In this document: piece after piece, positions 35,228 through 59,539 of the stretch
Numbering within the stretch: the stretch's first letter is position 1
Layout: each line of letters begins with the position of its first letter
NCBI GenBank assembly: GCA_037903475.1
Contig: JBAJFG010000384.1
Span: 1,619,001 to 1,683,000 of the forward strand
Reading direction: 5' to 3'
Length of the DNA stretch: 64,000 nucleotides
From: Ancylostoma caninum
Lineage: Eukaryota > Nematoda > Chromadorea > Rhabditida > Ancylostomatidae
Notes under the pieces: generated by a model
The model's input: only the letters and a program-made list of their open reading frames with translations
The model's database searches: none
Told to the model about the DNA's origin: nothing
Made by a program: the position numbers and the translations under genes

Positions 35228-36729
35228 GTCTAAGTTGATTATATTCAATTTGCTTTTGATCTCGATTTCGTAACTGTTGCACTCGTACCTTCTTGGAACT
35301 GCTACGTCGTTTTCCGTTATTACATTTCCTTCCACTTCTGTTGTTCATTTTTTCAGAAATGAATGTTGCATTACATGGTGAATTGTGTTTTTCCTAGGTC
35401 TTTTTCTCAATCTACTTGCAGTGAACGTCGATGAGAGTGCGTTTTTCGAGGACCCAGGAAGCACGCATCGCAACCGCGTCGCTTGCGCTGGAATCCTTGC
35501 AACAACAGCGAACTATAGTTTTTTCTTGATATCTACTTAGTTTTCATGATAGCCAAGACCAAGTATAATAAAAAGCCATCAAGAAAACGCAAATTTGCCA
35601 CTACGGCGGCGTTTTCAGTGCGAGCGGCGCTTGCGCAGAAAACGAACAGCTCCCGACAGTGACTGTAGTTTCGGGTTGCTAGCATCTCTTATGGTAATCA
35701 TATGTACCAGCAAATTCATATACGTGTGCTTTCGCTCTCATTTGAAAGCTTAATTCTTTCTGACATGACGTCCTCATTTGTCGAGACCAAAATATAAAAA
35801 AGTGTAAAATATTGTAGAACAAGTTGGGATACTCTCCAGGAATAAGGAGTGGAAGCTTGGTTTTTCACAGGAGAAAACAGTTTAATGCCGCTAGCTATTC
35901 CAATACGTCCATTCTGTTGACAACACGTCCCTTCGTCCACTTGCTTGTACACAATTGTTTAGCTGTTCGATTTGTGGCATCCAAAGCTTGAACCTAGGAG
36001 AGGAGAAGATTTGTGAATGGCTGGTGCTCTCACATACACTGAAGCACAGCCAGGATGACCAGCTTAGAGAAATCCCCAGACGTTTTTGCTACGGTGTATT
36101 TTGAGTAGGGATGCCAAGGTTTGGCTGGTTTTGATGAAGTCTTGAAGTAAAGTGGACGTATAATGCGAAATAGCCCTGAAAAACATCTGGAGAGGTGTGG
36201 AGCGTGAAAGCTGAAGTGGTGGAAGGCAGTTCGCGTATTGGATGTTTGACCGATCACAGAGCTCGGACCCTTTCCTCCCCACCCCCCCCCCCCCCGCACC
36301 TCTTCTGGGCACAGCGCTCTACAGCCCCACTGAGGAAAGTTTTTGTGTAGTAAATAGTATTCAGCTGTGGCCAAATAGCTGCTAACTGTTGCATCTCGGA
36401 ACCAGGGGTATAGTGACAGCGAAACAGTTACACTGTGCGATGTTTATTTTGCATAACGAACAGCAGCATTTGCTCTCGAAGTGCTGCGAATGACAGATCC
36501 TCGAACGGATGGCAGGAATTATTATGTTATATAACTAATAAGTAATAAAATTTGGCACAAAAATACTGCACAATAATAATAAAGCACCACGGATTCCCTT
36601 AGGACAAGGCAGTATACTTCATCGATATGAAATCAGAAAGCAGCTAAACGTTTAGAGATAATTCGGCTTTGCCAACTGGTAATGAATGGTAGTGATCAAC
36701 GAGAAAAATCAATAATGAGCTAGACGACA
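35228..36729. other. Intergenic region between the two convergent genes
   Basis: Separates the RdRP stop region from the collagen stop. It contains a repeat-like segment at 35425-35650, a poly-C tract at 36276-36295, and an AATAAA on the minus strand at 36443-36448 that could serve the collagen mRNA. No gene is recognised. Confidence 0.5.
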
Positions 36730-48518
<11,789 letters not shown>

Positions 48519-49538
48519 CGTTGTCGCCGTCCGCCGAGGCGCCGGCTACTTGTTCCCTGGAAAAACCGAAGTGCTTGTGTGGAAATGGGCGACATACAGA
48601 ATTTCAGAGCACTAAACGACCCTTCTGTTGAGGAGTAAATACTGTCAAAAGAATGGAATGCATAGCACGCAAGTGGGTGGAGGTGGATGAGGTACGGTGT
48701 GAATGAGTCGCCGAACTCCTCGCGCTTCCCGGATCGATGGCGTGGAGAAAAGCAGGGCGCAGTGTGCACTGCCCCAGTGCAAGTCTGCTGATCCCCGTGC
48801 CCGCATGAAATACAGTGGGCTGCTGTCGGCCAAAAACTCCACGGAGAGTCGTGTCAGCGCTACTGAGAGCATGCTCCGTGTTTCCAGAGCTACCGTGGCT
48901 TTATATGCGTGCCGCAGTCCTTGGCAATCAATTTTGATCTGACTCATTATTTCGCGGAGAAACACACGCGAAGCTTTACTGTTGCGTATTGCGGCATCTC
49001 GTCTTGAAATCAGTCCCAGGGCATATCCTATCCATATCCGTAGGCCTACCACTTTAACAATCCTTAGTCTCAATGTTCTCTCGTAGCAAAAGGTCAATGC
49101 ACGTCTCTGGACAATTGGTTTGATTTCTACTTTATTTCACCTATTATAAAGAGACTAGGAGCTGTTTAGTGGGTGCAGGTAACTATTGTTGAGGGGATAA
49201 GGTGTGCAGCCGAATTGATGGATGAGCTGCTCCTTGAAGACGAGCCTTGTCGAGGAAAGAATAAGACCACGTCCCCTCGCACGCCATCTGCAGCTCCAGA
49301 TTCTACAAAATCTCCCGCCGTACTACCACCGATGCAGTGAAATCTTTCAGTTTCTACGATTAAATACATTGCATTATCATATACCGATCACTTTCAGAAG
49401 AATCTACAAAGAAATTGTATAATATGTTTCACCAGGAAACATGTCCAGAGAGATACCAGAGGAAAAAGAACAAGAGAATTAGTGCGGTGTTGAGAGAGGC
49501 ACGCGAGAAAAGCAGAGGCTAGACTAGACAACAGTAAC
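48519..49538. other. Upstream region of the collagen gene
   Basis: Probable 5' flank of the collagen gene. I see no convincing TATA box or other named promoter motif. A minus-strand open stretch at 49097-48645 shows no family resemblance. Confidence 0.45.
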
Positions 49539-49542
49539 TTAA

Positions 49543-49758
49543 GGGCAGCACTCACGATAAGCTTAGTTTCGGAGGTCTGACAATCTCGGAGGTTTCGAGG
49601 GATCTAGAACTGACATATAGTGATGAAATAAGGTGAAACGTTCAAGAAATCTGCGCAAACGGGGTGCTGCCCTCCATGCGCTTCACTGTGCGCCTCCTGA
49701 CATCCATTACACGGTAAGCGGCTCAGTTCAAAAGTGGAAATTTCCGTGAATGCTGCCT
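49543..49758. mobile_element. piggyBac-type MITE (TTAA target), copy 2
   Basis: Starts GGGCAGCACTCACG and ends with the inverted CGTGAATGCTGCCT, flanked by TTAA at 49539-49542 and 49759-49762. Same family as 39820-40241, but shorter and more diverged at the left end. Lies about 1 kb upstream of the collagen start codon. Confidence 0.8.
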
Positions 49759-49762
49759 TTAA

Positions 49763-52700
49763 CTGTTGTCGGCTTTGAAATAGAAAATGGAAGAGTCGAT
49801 GTGCCATGTCTCCTCATGGAATTTTCTTGGCAAAGGCTGGCAAGGAGGTCATGTACAAAAAGGGGCAACTACGAGAATCGGACTGAAAGCTGTTCCGTTC
49901 GAAGAGGACAGGACTCACTAGGACACTAATCATTACAATTTGCCTCCTCCACCCTCATCTCCTCCACACTTAACTATAGTAAGGATTGCGCAGAGGCAAC
50001 AAATCCAGAAATCGATGGGGCTAGAATCTTGGAGTTTCGTGAAACATTAGCGACAGAACGTTAACGATTTTACGGGACGCTTTTTGTGTACCTTTGAATA
50101 ATTTATCTGAATGAATCTAAACAAGTAAATTATATAGGACTCGATATTGCTGGGAAAGGATTGATGAGGCATAAAATTTAGCACATGGAATTCAATTTCG
50201 CATAAAGCCATGCGAAACCCGCTCAGAAAATCGAGAAACGAGTGAAAATTGGGTGAAAACGGCATAATGTGAACTGGTCGATTGTTGATGACAACAACTG
50301 TCGCAAGGTGACAGTTTGTCCTGGTGGAGTAACAACTATGTAGCGGCGCTAACGTACTGCAAGAGACAGCGCGGTTAACCGTTGTGCATTGGTGGGTATG
50401 CTTCTGTTTCACTTGCGAGAAGTTTCAGGTTCGGATAGTTCCAGAAAAAAATCAGGCAACAAGCAAATTGGTGCCGTATTTTGCTTACCAACACCAAAAC
50501 TGTCAATACCCAGCGAAAGAAGCAGCGATGCAAGCAGAACTTCACCCCATTCTCTCTAGAAAATTGGCTGAGTCATTCTATGGACGCAGTCATTTCTCCC
50601 ATGCAAATCACTCAAATGTCTCGTATGGCAGCTGATTCACTCCGTTCAGCATGCGAAGTACTATGTGCTTGCTACCAATAGTCCAAACGGCCCCGCGGTC
50701 GCGGAGGGAGTGAGGGCGCGTCAGAAGAAGCAGATGTGACTGTATATTTATTCGCTCTGTCTCAACGTAGATATAATTGACGCAGGCGAATGCCATTCAA
50801 AAGGGACGACTACTCTGGAGCGTAGACACGAAGCGAAGGAGACGATGGGAGAAGTCGTAGCGTTCGGCTGCGAGCACACTCACTCGAGCCTCGTCATCGA
50901 CGGCGCTTTTCAGCGTCGCAGACGTAGTCGCGAAACTGTCGCTCTGCTCTGTAATTGCTGCATTCCACACGAGAGACGTACATATAAAAGGAGCGGATCA
51001 AACTGATGGCGGTGTGATTGGGCTTACACACTGCAGGGCTGGTAAGCCAAGGCATCGATCTCTGCATTGTAAACTACCACCGGAGGAGGAGGAGGAGCAG
51101 GCGGCATAACGGAGAAAGAATACGAGAGAGGAGGAAGCCAGGCTACGGACTCACGCAAGAAATGCTGCGCTGTCCGTCCGGCTTTTCCCTGCACAATGCC
51201 CTCGGCATAAAACACACCTGGCTGTGCCTGCTCATCCTCAAGCCCAATCGGACTACGACTCGTTCCAGCAACAATTACTGCTTCCGAAGAACTCATGCAG
51301 TGTAGCAAGAATCAAATGACGTGTTAGCTATATCCGAATTCGAACGCTCGGTTTCCAATGAGTGTAAAATTCGAATGTTTTCGAAGGGGGAGGAGACCAG
51401 TACATTCCTGAGGGAAATTAGGAGACATGGCGGGGCTCCCTCTTTTCGAACAATATTTGAACTCTCCGGTCATTACTCGTCATAAGCATACTATCCAGTG
51501 ATGAAAAAGCTGCATTCACTAACCCTGGATTTATTTTTGACCGTTGTTCAGAAATCCACGCGCAAGACGAGTTGTTTCGGGGCAGCCGGAGAAGAGTGCT
51601 GAGCTGGCACTTCGAGAAAATTTTTGGCGAGGAAGTGGGGATAAAGTTTCCATGTAGTGTCAACAGAAGGGTGATATTTCTGCTCAAATTAGAAGGCGGA
51701 AGTAGTAGTTTGGCGATATCCTAGGAACTGCTTCCAAATAACAACATTTAGTTGCTTATGCACCATTTTTTTCACAGATTTCGGCAGCACTCGCTATGTC
51801 TATGTGCTCCATAGAATTAATGGATGACAATCGATAGCGTAAGCATATAACCTTAATAAGAGGGTCATGCTGTTAAAGTTCTAGATGTAGACAATGACAT
51901 AGGAAAGCCTGGAGCTTGAAAGCCTCTTGAAAGTGAGGAATAGCAGGTTTATAGACAGAGTAGACGCTGAGGAAGCACTGACAGCGGCAGTCACCCACCT
52001 AGTGACAGTCGTTAGCTCCAAAGGTAGACGGCGTTGGTGACAGTGCTGAGCAGCGAGCTGCGGATGGGCTGGCCACAGATGCCCCGAGTGTCTGGCCCTC
52101 CCCCCGTGCCAGCCACTCTCTCTCGTCAGTACAACCGGCCAGCTGCTGCCCAAGTTGCGAAGGGACAACCTGTGGCTGAGAGAGGTCGAGCAGAGGCGAG
52201 TTTGACGGAGTGCCCCTTGCACCCAGATCAACCGCCGCACTTGCAGCGTGCCCGACGCCAAAACGAGCGCAGGTCCGGAGGCTCACTTCTAGATTGTCCA
52301 GCTTAGTTGAATTCAGCCGTAGAGGTTTATCTTGCGGAAATCATTCCCATACGTAGGATGCTGTGTACGAATAATTGCTACTTCTCTAGGATTTACAGAA
52401 ATCAACAACTAAAAATGAAATCACTGTTGGAATCTTCACATGACGGACACTAACATGTATAAGTTTAGGAAAGAAAGCAATACTAAAGAAAAGGGCAAAT
52501 TGTGAGGGTCTCTTGGTATTCTTAGCCGTTGTTTGAGTGTAGAGAAAGGCTCACCAGTGAAACCCTATGAAAACAGATCCATCTTTTATAGTGAAGGCAC
52601 TTGTACACCAGTAGAGAAGAAACAGGATCCAGCTTCAGTTGTTTTGATGCCCACTTTTCAGATAACATTTTTGATTGTTCTGAGGGAATTTGGTTGGGAT

Positions 52701-53531
52701 TCCCCTGGTTCAAGTGACCTTTAACAAATTTTCCAAGAAAACTGAATCAAAACAGCTCAAATTATGCGCTGAATGGATTGGAATTTAGGCATCTAGCCAC
52801 TGGAGTTGCATAGTGTAAAGTGGTCGTCAAATCTTGGAGGTCAAGTTTTCCTCATCAGCGCATTTCCTCCGTAGCATATAACGTTTCAACGAGAACACAA
52901 AATCAGTGATGATGAAAGTAGGTAATTTCGTGAAATTGTTAGACATCTACGGAAATTTCGCCCTTGCTTTCACCTTTACGGGCTTGGCCTTTTATTATAG
53001 TTTAATTTTATATATTTTTATTATAGTTTAGTTGTTTCCTGTTCGAAATGATAGATAGATTGATTGATTTACTAGCGATTACTGAACTTGTTAAAGGAAG
53101 AGAGCAGCAGCTTACCAAGCAACCAATACCATAATAAGAAAGAAAAACTGTTCTAATTGCAGGAAGAATGATGTAGAAGATTATGGAAACTGGTGCAGCA
53201 ATCAATCAGAAAGTGGGGAGTGGGAGGGGGACATGCGAAATACATCACAATTAGCACATTAAAGTATTGCATCTGCAATCAAGCAGTAATAATGTAATAT
53301 TGTATTAACTGAACTGACTATAGACCTCGTGACACTGTGTCACGAAGCAAGGGTATTGGGTTCGGTTGTTCGGTGCCTTAAAAACTGTACTAGAATCTCT
53401 CAGAGGTTACTTGTGACCTAAATGTTGCTCACTGGAGCAGAAATATTTAGCAGTCTTGAGTGAAATTCGTTCTCTCCTCTATTGTCTTTTGCTTCTTCTA
53501 CGTTTTGTTTTTTATTTACAAAGCTTTATTA
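49763..53531. other. Intergenic region, no firm gene
   Basis: Holds a TATAAAAG sequence at about 50985 and a proline-rich minus-strand open frame at 51308-51024. Around 52.0-52.3 kb a GC-rich segment is open in several frames on both strands, without a recognisable protein. The rest is AT-rich. Confidence 0.4.
51024..51308 (-). CDS. Candidate small ORF or exon, unknown
   Basis: An ATG lies near 51296 and reads MSSSEAVIVAGTSRSPIGLE, then a neutral segment, then PPAPPPPPVVVYNAE, and stops near 51024. A strong GTGAGT donor sits within it at about 51150, so only the first 45 or so residues may be coding. I recognise no family; it could equally be chance in a CpG-rich stretch. Confidence 0.25.
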   Translation of the reverse strand: MLHCMSSSEAVIVAGTSRSPIGLEDEQAQPGVFYAEGIVQGKAGRTAQHFLRESVAWLPPLSYSFSVMPPAPPPPPVVVYNAEIDALAYQPCSV

Positions 53532-53539
53532 GTAACTAA

Positions 53540-53820
53540 CAGTGGCGGACGCAGGGGGGACGCAGAAAGTGGGGTCCCCCCCCCGAGAATCGATCGCCAA
53601 ATTTTCGAAGTTACTCTACAGTACAAGTAAAAATCTCGTATTATTTATGTTTAATTGTTTATTTTTATTATTATTTTTAATATATTTTTTATTTTCTATT
53701 TATTACCATAATTAATAGTTTTACTAATTTTATTTTCCACCTGGGCCCCCAAAGCGCAGGAGAACCCACTTTTTTCCCCACGCCCCCCCCCCTCCCGCCC
53801 ACTTTCTGCGTCCGCCACTG
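53540..53820. mobile_element. hAT-type MITE with 8-bp target duplication
   Basis: The left end CAGTGGCGGACGCAG and the right end CTGCGTCCGCCACTG are perfect inverted repeats. GTAACTAA flanks both sides (53532-53539 and 53821-53828), the 8-bp duplication typical of hAT transposition. Subterminal G/C runs and an AT-rich centre make up the 281 bp; there is no ORF. Confidence 0.92.
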
Positions 53821-53828
53821 GTAACTAA

Positions 53829-56076
53829 TGATTCTACAAATTTCTTGTCTACTTCTTTTTTCAGTTTTTGAAAGTTTCCGTTGCCCAGAAAGCTTAAAAA
53901 CATGCTGGAACTAGTGACGAGGGTGCCATAACAAGAGAAGGTGCACGGCAACGAAGTCAGGCGCAGCTGGGCACTCTACGGATAAGAAATTCAAATCTGC
54001 AGTTTTCCATGCTAAACACTTTCCACTCTCTTCTCCTTCCTTACTTTCTCCACTTTCCTTCACTACCCAACTCGTGATAAGTATTGTGTTATGAGATTAG
54101 CTCGTGATTTTTTTTTCAGTTTGTTTCTTCTTTCGCTCGATCGTCTTTCATGATCCATTTCGTTTCTGGTAGCATTTATATTTGGAAGAAGAAAGGAGCT
54201 GTGTAAATAATTCGGTCTGATTGATATTATTTGTGGAAATTAGTTACTTCTATGTTCATTACAAACCTAGATTATTCTCCAACTAAATATTTTTTTTGTT
54301 GTTTACAGTTCTGTAGCAAAAAAGAATAAGCCAAGACCATTATGAGTCTCTCAGTTGATTTAGAACACTTCATACTAGAAACCAAAATCATCAACATCCT
54401 CGTGTTATGCTTGACGTTGAGAACGATTTCAGTTGTGGTATTCACAAAGTTCTCGAGGAGATATTTATCCAATCTCCGTCTTCGAAGGGACAAGCTCTTC
54501 TGGCAAAAATGGGCAGACATTGTCTGAGCGATTCTTTTCATGCAGTGATATCAGGATATCACATATCACGTTTCCGAAAAAAAAACTCGTCTTCCACGAA
54601 TGGACGGGTAGCGTCGGACCTTCTCGAGAACGTTCATGAAAACCGTGAATCCCGCCACAAGAAAAATTTTATTCCTGCAAAGATTCCTTACTCCTACTGC
54701 GACATACTTCATTAATGTAGTCCGTTCTACTATGACAGGCAGTAGCGCCACAGAGAAAAAAGCGAGGAAAAGAGTGTAGCGATTGAGGAGGGCAGGAAGA
54801 ACAGCAGAGTGCACAAGTGCTCAACTATTGTCGGGTTTAAAACGGACCGTTGCATCTCTTACATTCTTACACCATACACTCTGCTCTCTTTTTTATATCT
54901 TCTATTTCTTTCGGTAACTATACCTTTTAATCAGCTTCCTCGTTAATGTTGCAAAAGTAGACGGCTCGAACCACATTTTACAGAAACGATCGGAATCAGG
55001 TGTAATCCGTCCGCTGTAACGCGGCAAAGAAGGCTTTGGAATCCAATTATTTGTCAAAAATCTAACTCTTGATCGTGTACATCGATTGATTACAAATAGA
55101 TTAGAAAGAACAAGGAGAATGCAGCCTGACTCATAGTTACTGGAAAAATCGCCTAAAAACTGATGAAGTGAGGTTCGAGGGCGGAACTTTGAACTCGAGT
55201 CAGTGGAAACTGACTCAGGGCATTGCCACTTCCCTGTTTGACTAAGGGCTAGACAAGAAGATGGCGGCTAGCTAGTTGGTCCGTATCTAACTGAAAGCAA
55301 CTAAGAGTAATCCTTTCCGAACAATGAGATTATCTTCCAATTTCCAAAATTCACCCACCATTTACTCGATTTAATCTGAGGGTTTGAACAAGGCGCGCAG
55401 ATGCAGCCTCGGTCCCGATTAGAACATGCTTCTTTTGTTGTGCATCTCCATCATTTCAGAGCTCTGTAGAACTTCGAGACATGAAGTACCACATTCGCCA
55501 TCTTGATGAGACAGTGCCAATTGTTCCAGTTGTTCTTCTCGAAGAAACACTCAATTTTAAAACTTCACTGGCATGCTTCCTCACCAATCATTTGTGGCAA
55601 TTTCTATTGATCCAAGAGCGCAGAAGGTGCGAGTTTGTGACGGATCATATCCTGATAATGGATCTGTCAGCTGTGATGTGGGATGTTCCACGCTCGCAGG
55701 TACACTGGGGACGTAGTGAAAACCCATTAATTAACCTCACAGTTCAACAAACGAATTGGAATTTCGAATATTCGAAGAGGGAAAACATTACAAGCCTTTT
55801 CCCTAAGCTGTACCTTTCTCGCTTTCTCGTATACTCGGATCTCCCCATTATTAGAAGTCGAACATTCGATTTCGATTGCATCTACTACGTATTTAGTGAT
55901 CTCCAATATTTATTTTGGGGCAGGAGTAGATAATGCATGTAATACAATCAATATCTGGCACGGATAAATACAAATGTCAGTAAGCACACATCTTTGAAAA
56001 TCAATGTAAACACAAAAAAATCTACTATTGTGTCTTCAGTCGATGGTCAAGGTAGAGCTTGAATCTGTTAACCGAC
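53829..56076. other. Intergenic region, no firm gene
   Basis: Mostly AT-rich. Positions 55461-55699, after a TTTCAG acceptor-like sequence, are open on the plus strand and read LRDMKYHIRHLDETVPIVPV. This could be an exon of an unrecognised gene, but no partner exon is evident. The last 137 bases (55940-56076) are the left part of a dispersed repeat, also at 63511-63660. Confidence 0.4.
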
Positions 56077-56089
56077 ATGTTCAGTATTC

Positions 56090-59000
56090 TCTTCTTCTTC
56101 TTCTTCTTCTTAGCGTTTTTCCCGTTTCGCAGCGGGGTCCGCTTTGCTGATCTTTTGACGCCAGAGTGCTCTGTCGTGCGCTTGGTCGGGATGGATCCCA
56201 GCCGTCTTGAGGTCACCGTGTACGGTGTCAAGCCATCGTTGCTTTGGTCGTCCTTTAGGCCGCATTCCTGGTACCTCTACGTCGAAGCCAATCCTACAGA
56301 CTTTGTCGCCATCAGCGCGAAGAACGTGACCAAACCATCGCAGACGCGCCTCACGGAGCTTGTCGGCTATCGCAGCTACCCCAAATCGCTGTCGTATGTC
56401 CTGGTTGCATATGCGATCTAGCTGCCTAAAGCCACCCATCCACCGCAGCATCCTCATCTCAGTGACACTGATTCGGCGTTCCATTTCCTTAGTGGCGGGC
56501 CAGCACTCGGCACCATACAGCGCGACAGGACGTACCACGGTACGGTAGATCTTCGACTTGAGCCGGTCTGGTATGTCCTTGTCGCACAGCACACCGGTCA
56601 GCGAGCGCCACTTCAACCACGCAGCGGCGACGCGTGCGGTGATCTCATGGACGAGGCTGCCGTCTGATGAAACCACTGAGCCGAGGTATTTGAACGTAGC
56701 GGCTCGCGGAAGATCCGTGCCATTAACTTTGATAGTGCCAGACTCGTGCTCGTCGGTGGTCAAATACTCGGTCTTCTTAACGTTGAGGCGGAGGCCGAAC
56801 CGTGCCAGCTGGTCACTCCACGCTTGCGTCTGTCGTTCAAGTTCACCCTTGTCTTCGGATGCAAGCATTACGTCATCCGCGTACAGCAGCGTCCACGGCG
56901 CTGGTCTGTGAAGCTCTTTTGTGATGGCATCCATGACTACGATGAAAAGAAGCGGGGAAAGGGCTGAGCCTTGGTGTACGCCCACGGTTATGGGGAACTC
57001 CGTCGATGTACCCGCGGCCGCCTGCACTTTACTCCTGTGATCGGCGTAAAGAATCCGCACCCATTCGATCAGCTCTTCGGGAATGCCGTGAAGCCGCAGA
57101 GCATACCAAATGACTTCGTGGGGGACGCGGTCAAAGGCCTTCTCCAGATCTAGGAAAGCTAGGTGCAATGGTCTTTTCTTTTCACGATGCTTCTCGATCA
57201 GGAGACGGGCGGCGTGGATGGCATCGGTAGTGCCGCATCCGGGTACAAAACCGCACTGGTTCGGGGATAGTTGAACAATTTCACGAAACCGGCGATCAAT
57301 GATACGCTCGAAGATCTTCATGGTATGCGACAAAAGACGGATTGGTCGATAGTTCGCGCAGTCAGCGGGGCTACCCTTGCCCTTCCAGATTGGGATGGTA
57401 GTGCTTCGCTGCCAGTCCACGGGCACCTTCTTCTCCGCTATGACTAGATTAAAAAATTTCGTTAACCAATCAGCGGAGTTCCAGCACTGCGACTTCCACA
57501 ATTCTGCTGCCATATCATCTGGACCAGTCGCTTTGCCTGGCTTCATTCGCTTCAGTGCATACATGGTCTCTTCGATGGTGATTGGCTGCACTGGTCCGGA
57601 GGTGGGCGGAACTTCTGGGACGGATGGATGGGCAAATTCTTCCGTCGAGACCTTCTCAAAATAATCCTTCCATCGTTGCATCACCTTCTTGTGATCCATC
57701 AGGAGGTGGCCTTGCTCGTCATTGACGCCGTGAAACTTCTCGACATCGTCTGCTTGGCGCTGACGCGATTTCGCGAGTCGGTAGATGAAGCGCTCACCGT
57801 CCCTCGAGTCTAACTTCTTACAGACTTCATCGTAATGAGCCGCCTTCGCTGCGGCTACAGCCTTCTTAGCAGCCCTTTTCGCTTCGCGGTAACTCCTCCA
57901 GTTGTCTGTCGTTTTATTGTCAAGGAAGGAGTGGTAGAGCCGCTTCTTTTCGCGAACTTTCGCCCTCACTTCCTCTGTCCAAAGCCAGGTCTTCCTGTCA
58001 ATCTTCCTTCGATCAGGTCTGGTCGTGCCGAGTTCGGAGCGAGCAGTTGCGAGGACAGCATCAGTTACTTTTTGCCATGTTTCGTCGACGTTCGTGATGG
58101 GTGGCAACTGAATGTGAGAGATGACTGATATTTCTTTCTCTCTTAATCTCCACCACTTGATTCGAGCCGGCCCACATCGTTCGACGCGCTTCTTGTTTGG
58201 CGGCGTGATCTTCATTGTGCAAATTAGCGGCCGGTGTTGCGACGCGACCGTCTCATACGGTGCGACTTTTGCATCCGTGACGAGCTTCTGGTCTTGATAC
58301 CTCACAAGCACGTAGTCGATCTGTGTCGTGTTGCTGCCGCTGTAGAAAGAGACGAGGTGGGATGGTCGCTTCCGGAATCTCGTGTTCGTTATAACAAGGT
58401 TATGAGACTCGGAGTAATCGAGAATGCGCTCGCCATCCTCGTTACGCACCCCGTATCCGAAGCCGCCGTGGCATCTGTAGCCGTCCTTCGTCGATCCCAC
58501 GTGCCCATTCAAGTCCCCTGCAATAATAACCGTATCTTCTGGTGGTACTGCAGCGGTCTTCTCATCAATCAGCGCCCAGAAGTCGTCTTTGGCTCGGTCT
58601 GAACATCCGGTCTGTGGGGCGTATGCCGAGAAAAAATGGATGCGCCTTTCCAAAGTGACGACAACAATCTTCATAAGACGGTCGTCAAAACGCTCCACGC
58701 CTGCTATGGAATCCCTGAACCGTTCGGAGACAATGATGCCGACACCATTTCTTGTACCTGGGCTACCATTGTAGACGATTTTGAATCCGCACCCGATGTC
58801 CTTGGATTTGCTGCCAGACCACCTCGTCTCCTGCACCGCACACAAGTCGATTCGACGGCGCTGCAGTGCTGCTGCCAGTTCAAATGAACGGCCTGTCAAC
58901 GTGCCGACGTTCAAAGTAGCAATACGCGTCTTGGCCACGTTGTTATCCTTAACGACTCGCCTGCTTGCCCCCCGATGCCGCCGTTCGCGAAGCATCGGGG

Positions 59001-59539
59001 ACCCTCGCATATTATTGTCCACACTCACCGGGCCCCGCGAGTGGGCGTCGATTCCCGCGTACGCCGTAGCCTTCTTCTTGAATCCATTTGACGTCATGAT
59101 CCATTAGATGTGACGTGGGGTGTTCGTCAGCCGGCCTGTCACTACGGCCTGTCGCCGGCATTCGACTGTTGAGGGGAAGGATTCCCTTCCCCGTGGACGA
59201 GGGACTTATTTGTTAGAGGCGGCCCCAGATCGCCTCTCATGCGCTTCCCAGTCGTTAGAATGCGAGCTTTTGGCCAAATCCGAACTGCAGGATACAGCCC
59301 ACACAAAGCATTTGCACACACCCACGCGCGTGAGTGCATGTTCACACTCATATGCCGGCCGTATGAATCGAATCCAGCACTGCCGAACTAAGGAGTCCAT
59401 CCCCTAGATCTACCCGCGTCGCAGGGCAAGCGCATGGCTGCTTTTGGTCCGCGGTAAACCCCCTATCCGCCACCCGGGGTCGCGCCACGTAGCCTCGCAG
59501 CAAATCGGCTGGGATCCCTCGTAGGAGGGAGATCCGTGG
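56090..59539 (-). mobile_element. Full-length RTE-type non-LTR retrotransposon
   Basis: About 3.45 kb flanked by a perfect 13-bp target-site duplication, ATGTTCAGTATTC, at 56077-56089 and 59540-59552. Its 3' end (left) is an (AAG)n-type tail, seen as CTTCTTCTTCTTCTT on the plus strand. The 5' region is about 440 bp of GC-rich leader. The open ORF, clean duplication and intact tail indicate a recent insertion. An unoccupied paralogous target is present at 63661-63673. Confidence 0.93.
56110..59097 (-). CDS. RTE retrotransposon polyprotein: AP endonuclease plus reverse transcriptase
   Basis: Uninterrupted 995-residue ORF that would nick target DNA and copy the element RNA into it. The apurinic-type endonuclease occupies roughly residues 58-300: [18 protein letters not shown] (87-93), GDLNGH (194-199) and ASQHRPLIC (285-293). 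In the last motif Gln replaces the Asp of the usual SDHR. A basic linker follows. The reverse transcriptase spans about 520-800, with [25 protein letters not shown] (about 647-659), [13 protein letters not shown] and catalytic LYADDVML (738-745). The C-terminal 200 residues contain [16 protein letters not shown] and an Arg/Lys-rich end. The start follows the conserved MTSNGFKKKATAYAG opening shared with the decayed copy at 18.1 kb. All catalytic motifs look intact apart from that residue, which may be a clade feature. Confidence 0.95.
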   Translation of the reverse strand: MTSNGFKKKATAYAGIDAHSRGPVSVDNNMRGSPMLRERRHRGASRRVVKDNNVAKTRIATLNVGTLTGRSFELAAALQRRRIDLCAVQETRWSGSKSKDIGCGFKIVYNGSPGTRNGVGIIVSERFRDSIAGVERFDDRLMKIVVVTLERRIHFFSAYAPQTGCSDRAKDDFWALIDEKTAAVPPEDTVIIAGDLNGHVGSTKDGYRCHGGFGYGVRNEDGERILDYSESHNLVITNTRFRKRPSHLVSFYSGSNTTQIDYVLVRYQDQKLVTDAKVAPYETVASQHRPLICTMKITPPNKKRVERCGPARIKWWRLREKEISVISHIQLPPITNVDETWQKVTDAVLATARSELGTTRPDRRKIDRKTWLWTEEVRAKVREKKRLYHSFLDNKTTDNWRSYREAKRAAKKAVAAAKAAHYDEVCKKLDSRDGERFIYRLAKSRQRQADDVEKFHGVNDEQGHLLMDHKKVMQRWKDYFEKVSTEEFAHPSVPEVPPTSGPVQPITIEETMYALKRMKPGKATGPDDMAAELWKSQCWNSADWLTKFFNLVIAEKKVPVDWQRSTTIPIWKGKGSPADCANYRPIRLLSHTMKIFERIIDRRFREIVQLSPNQCGFVPGCGTTDAIHAARLLIEKHREKKRPLHLAFLDLEKAFDRVPHEVIWYALRLHGIPEELIEWVRILYADHRSKVQAAAGTSTEFPITVGVHQGSALSPLLFIVVMDAITKELHRPAPWTLLYADDVMLASEDKGELERQTQAWSDQLARFGLRLNVKKTEYLTTDEHESGTIKVNGTDLPRAATFKYLGSVVSSDGSLVHEITARVAAAWLKWRSLTGVLCDKDIPDRLKSKIYRTVVRPVALYGAECWPATKEMERRISVTEMRMLRWMGGFRQLDRICNQDIRQRFGVAAIADKLREARLRWFGHVLRADGDKVCRIGFDVEVPGMRPKGRPKQRWLDTVHGDLKTAGIHPDQAHDRALWRQKISKADPAAKREKR

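Noticed and set aside
52000..52320. GC-rich island with open frames on both strands as a gene
   Set aside because: No conserved domain, no consistent splice sites and no preferred strand; left unassigned.
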